Origin: Chryseobacterium sediminis
GTDB lineage: Bacteria; Bacteroidota; Bacteroidia; Flavobacteriales; Weeksellaceae
Direction: 5' to 3'
NCBI RefSeq assembly: GCF_008386505.1
Contig: NZ_VUNZ01000001.1
Span: 1 to 64,000, forward strand
DNA: 64,000 nucleotides
The position numbers and the translations under genes were made by a program. Below the pieces are notes generated by a model, which worked only from the letters and a program-made list of their open reading frames with translations, made no database searches and had not been told where the DNA came from. Of the stretch, positions 63,358 through 64,000 are shown piece by piece. Position 1 is the first letter of the stretch; every line of letters begins with the position of its first letter.

Positions 63358-63391
63358 CACCACTGAAAACAACGGTATAACCGGAGTTAAA

Positions 63392-63479
63392 GGAGAGTTG
63401 GCAGAGTGGTCGATTGCGGCAGTCTTGAAAACTGTTGACTGTAACAGGTCCGGGGGTTCGAATCCCTCACTCTCCGCCA
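63392..63479 (+). tRNA. tRNA-Ser (anticodon TGA)
   Basis: The acceptor GGAGAGT (63392-63398) pairs with ACTCTCC (63469-63475). The anticodon loop CTTGAAA has TGA at 63426-63428. A long variable arm typical of tRNA-Ser precedes the T arm (GGGTTCGAATCCC). Discriminator G63476, and CCA is encoded at 63477-63479. It has its own promoter and terminator. Confidence 0.97.
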
Positions 63480-63500
63480 GTTGGGAAACCAAAATAAGCT

Positions 63501-63540
63501 AAAACGCTGTAAACATCAATGTTTACAGCGTTTTTGTTTT
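63501..63540 (+). terminator. Intrinsic terminator after tRNA-Ser
   Basis: AAAACGCTGTAAACAT (63501-63516) is fully complementary to 63519-63534, giving a very long stem, followed by TGTTTT. Confidence 0.93.
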
Positions 63541-63944
63541 ATGCAAATACCAAATGTGCTAAAAAAAGGATCACAATCTGAAAATGTTTACTACCCGATA
63601 AAAGCTTGATCATTTTCTTTATTTGAAAGTATCCGAATGGTATTCATACCAAAACCCTTTAAGAATCTTAAACTCATAAAAAATCTATCGGCACATCGAA
63701 TTCTATCGATATGTTATTTTTTGCTTGATTAGGGAAAATCAACAATTTTGCAAAAAAATTATTGTTGAAATAGCTCGACCTGATGTTTACATCAATGAAA
63801 ACAAGATTCTAAAAACACATTTGCCCAATCCCTCAGACAGAATATTTTTATTAATTGACTGTTGCATTTTGTTGAAGATATTATTTTCATTTTGAAATCC
63901 GGTGAGGTCAGCAACCCTTATTACCTCAAATTTTAAATGAGAAT
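63541..63944. other. Intergenic region without a gene
   Basis: AT-rich, with no convincing reading frame on either strand. The only structure noted is an 8-base inverted repeat, TCAACAAT (63739-63746) and ATTGTTGA (63761-63768), about 180 bases before the next start codon. Confidence 0.5.
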
Positions 63945-64000
63945 ATGAGAAAAAAAACACATAAAGCACTGATCTTACCTTGCTGCTTCTTTATCGGTAT
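63945..64000 (+). CDS. 5' end of a gene for an exported protein (cut by window end)
   Basis: From ATG at 63945 the frame reads MRKKTHKALILPCCFFIG and runs off the window. The basic start and hydrophobic stretch look like a signal peptide. Nothing else can be said. Confidence 0.45.
   Translation, partial: MRKKTHKALILPCCFFIG

Noticed and set aside
63392..63479. tRNA-Ser as attachment site for the Rhs island
   Set aside because: No integrase gene and no second copy of the tRNA 3' end were seen at the other edge of the island.
63787..63969. 60-codon minus-strand frame near the window end
   Set aside because: Overlaps the better supported start of an exported protein on the plus strand, and its composition is like non-coding DNA.

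Overview
The window is AT-rich, gene-dense DNA that looks like Chryseobacterium or a close relative (Bacteroidota, Flavobacteriia, Weeksellaceae). The evidence is several TonB-dependent receptors with carboxypeptidase-regulatory N-domains, two proteins with type IX secretion C-terminal sorting domains, a FecI/FecR/TonB-receptor regulon, LytTR signalling, membrane-anchored TPR/HTH regulators, a double-glycine bacteriocin-like peptide of the kind common in Chryseobacterium, and promoters of the Bacteroidota form TTG-N17..19-TAnnTTTG. The genus assignment is an inference; no rRNA is present. Two tRNAs, Lys(TTT) and Ser(TGA), lie near the two ends.

Layout. 1-5.6 kb: tRNA-Lys, a LytS/LytTR two-component pair, a divergent TonB receptor and a GNAT acetyltransferase. 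6-12.8 kb: two tandem lipoprotein-like TPR-TM-HTH regulators, then a large secreted reprolysin-like metalloprotease with a T9SS tail. 12.8-18.5 kb: an AraC regulator with a TetX-like flavin monooxygenase, a DUF4041/GIY-YIG coiled-coil protein, a Crp-like regulator and a ketopantoate-reductase-like protein. 18.5-21.7 kb: an oxidative-stress/Fe-S block (ferredoxin, flavin reductase, DUF2480, superoxide dismutase) facing a SufR-like repressor, with readable operators. 21.7-22.9 kb: a HAD phosphatase and a 100-bp tandem repeat. 22.9-33.3 kb: ECF sigma, FecR, a large STN-type TonB receptor, a beta-helix lipoprotein, a T9SS protein, another lipoprotein and an S41 protease. 33.4-40.9 kb: sterol desaturase-like enzyme, a phytase with its TonB receptor, TetR, a membrane protein and a JmjC-like cupin. 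41.1-44.6 kb: an operon of an HExxH protease, a small membrane protein, a split ABC transporter and a Cys-rich double-glycine peptide. 44.6-53.1 kb: MFS transporter with HxlR, LLM oxidoreductase, AAA ATPase, DUF6624, YciI, SnoaL-like, TPR, DinB and an S41 peptidase. 53.3-63.2 kb: a type VI secretion effector island (vgrG, TPR protein, Rhs polymorphic toxin, HEAT-like immunity, decayed tail fragments, orphan immunity candidate), then tRNA-Ser and the start of a gene that runs off the end.

How parts fit together. The SufR-like gene and the sod operon share a CAAC-N6-GTTG operator, placed over the sod -33 box and just after the regulator's own promoter, so they form a compact Fe-S/oxidative-stress switch. 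The phytase and its adjacent receptor look like an organophosphate scavenging pair. The Rhs island has no structural T6SS genes, so it is an auxiliary effector module; its toxin tip carries an HxxD motif like the Tde/Ntox15 nuclease family. The most system-like unexplained locus is the five-gene peptide/ABC/protease operon at 41.1-44.6 kb.
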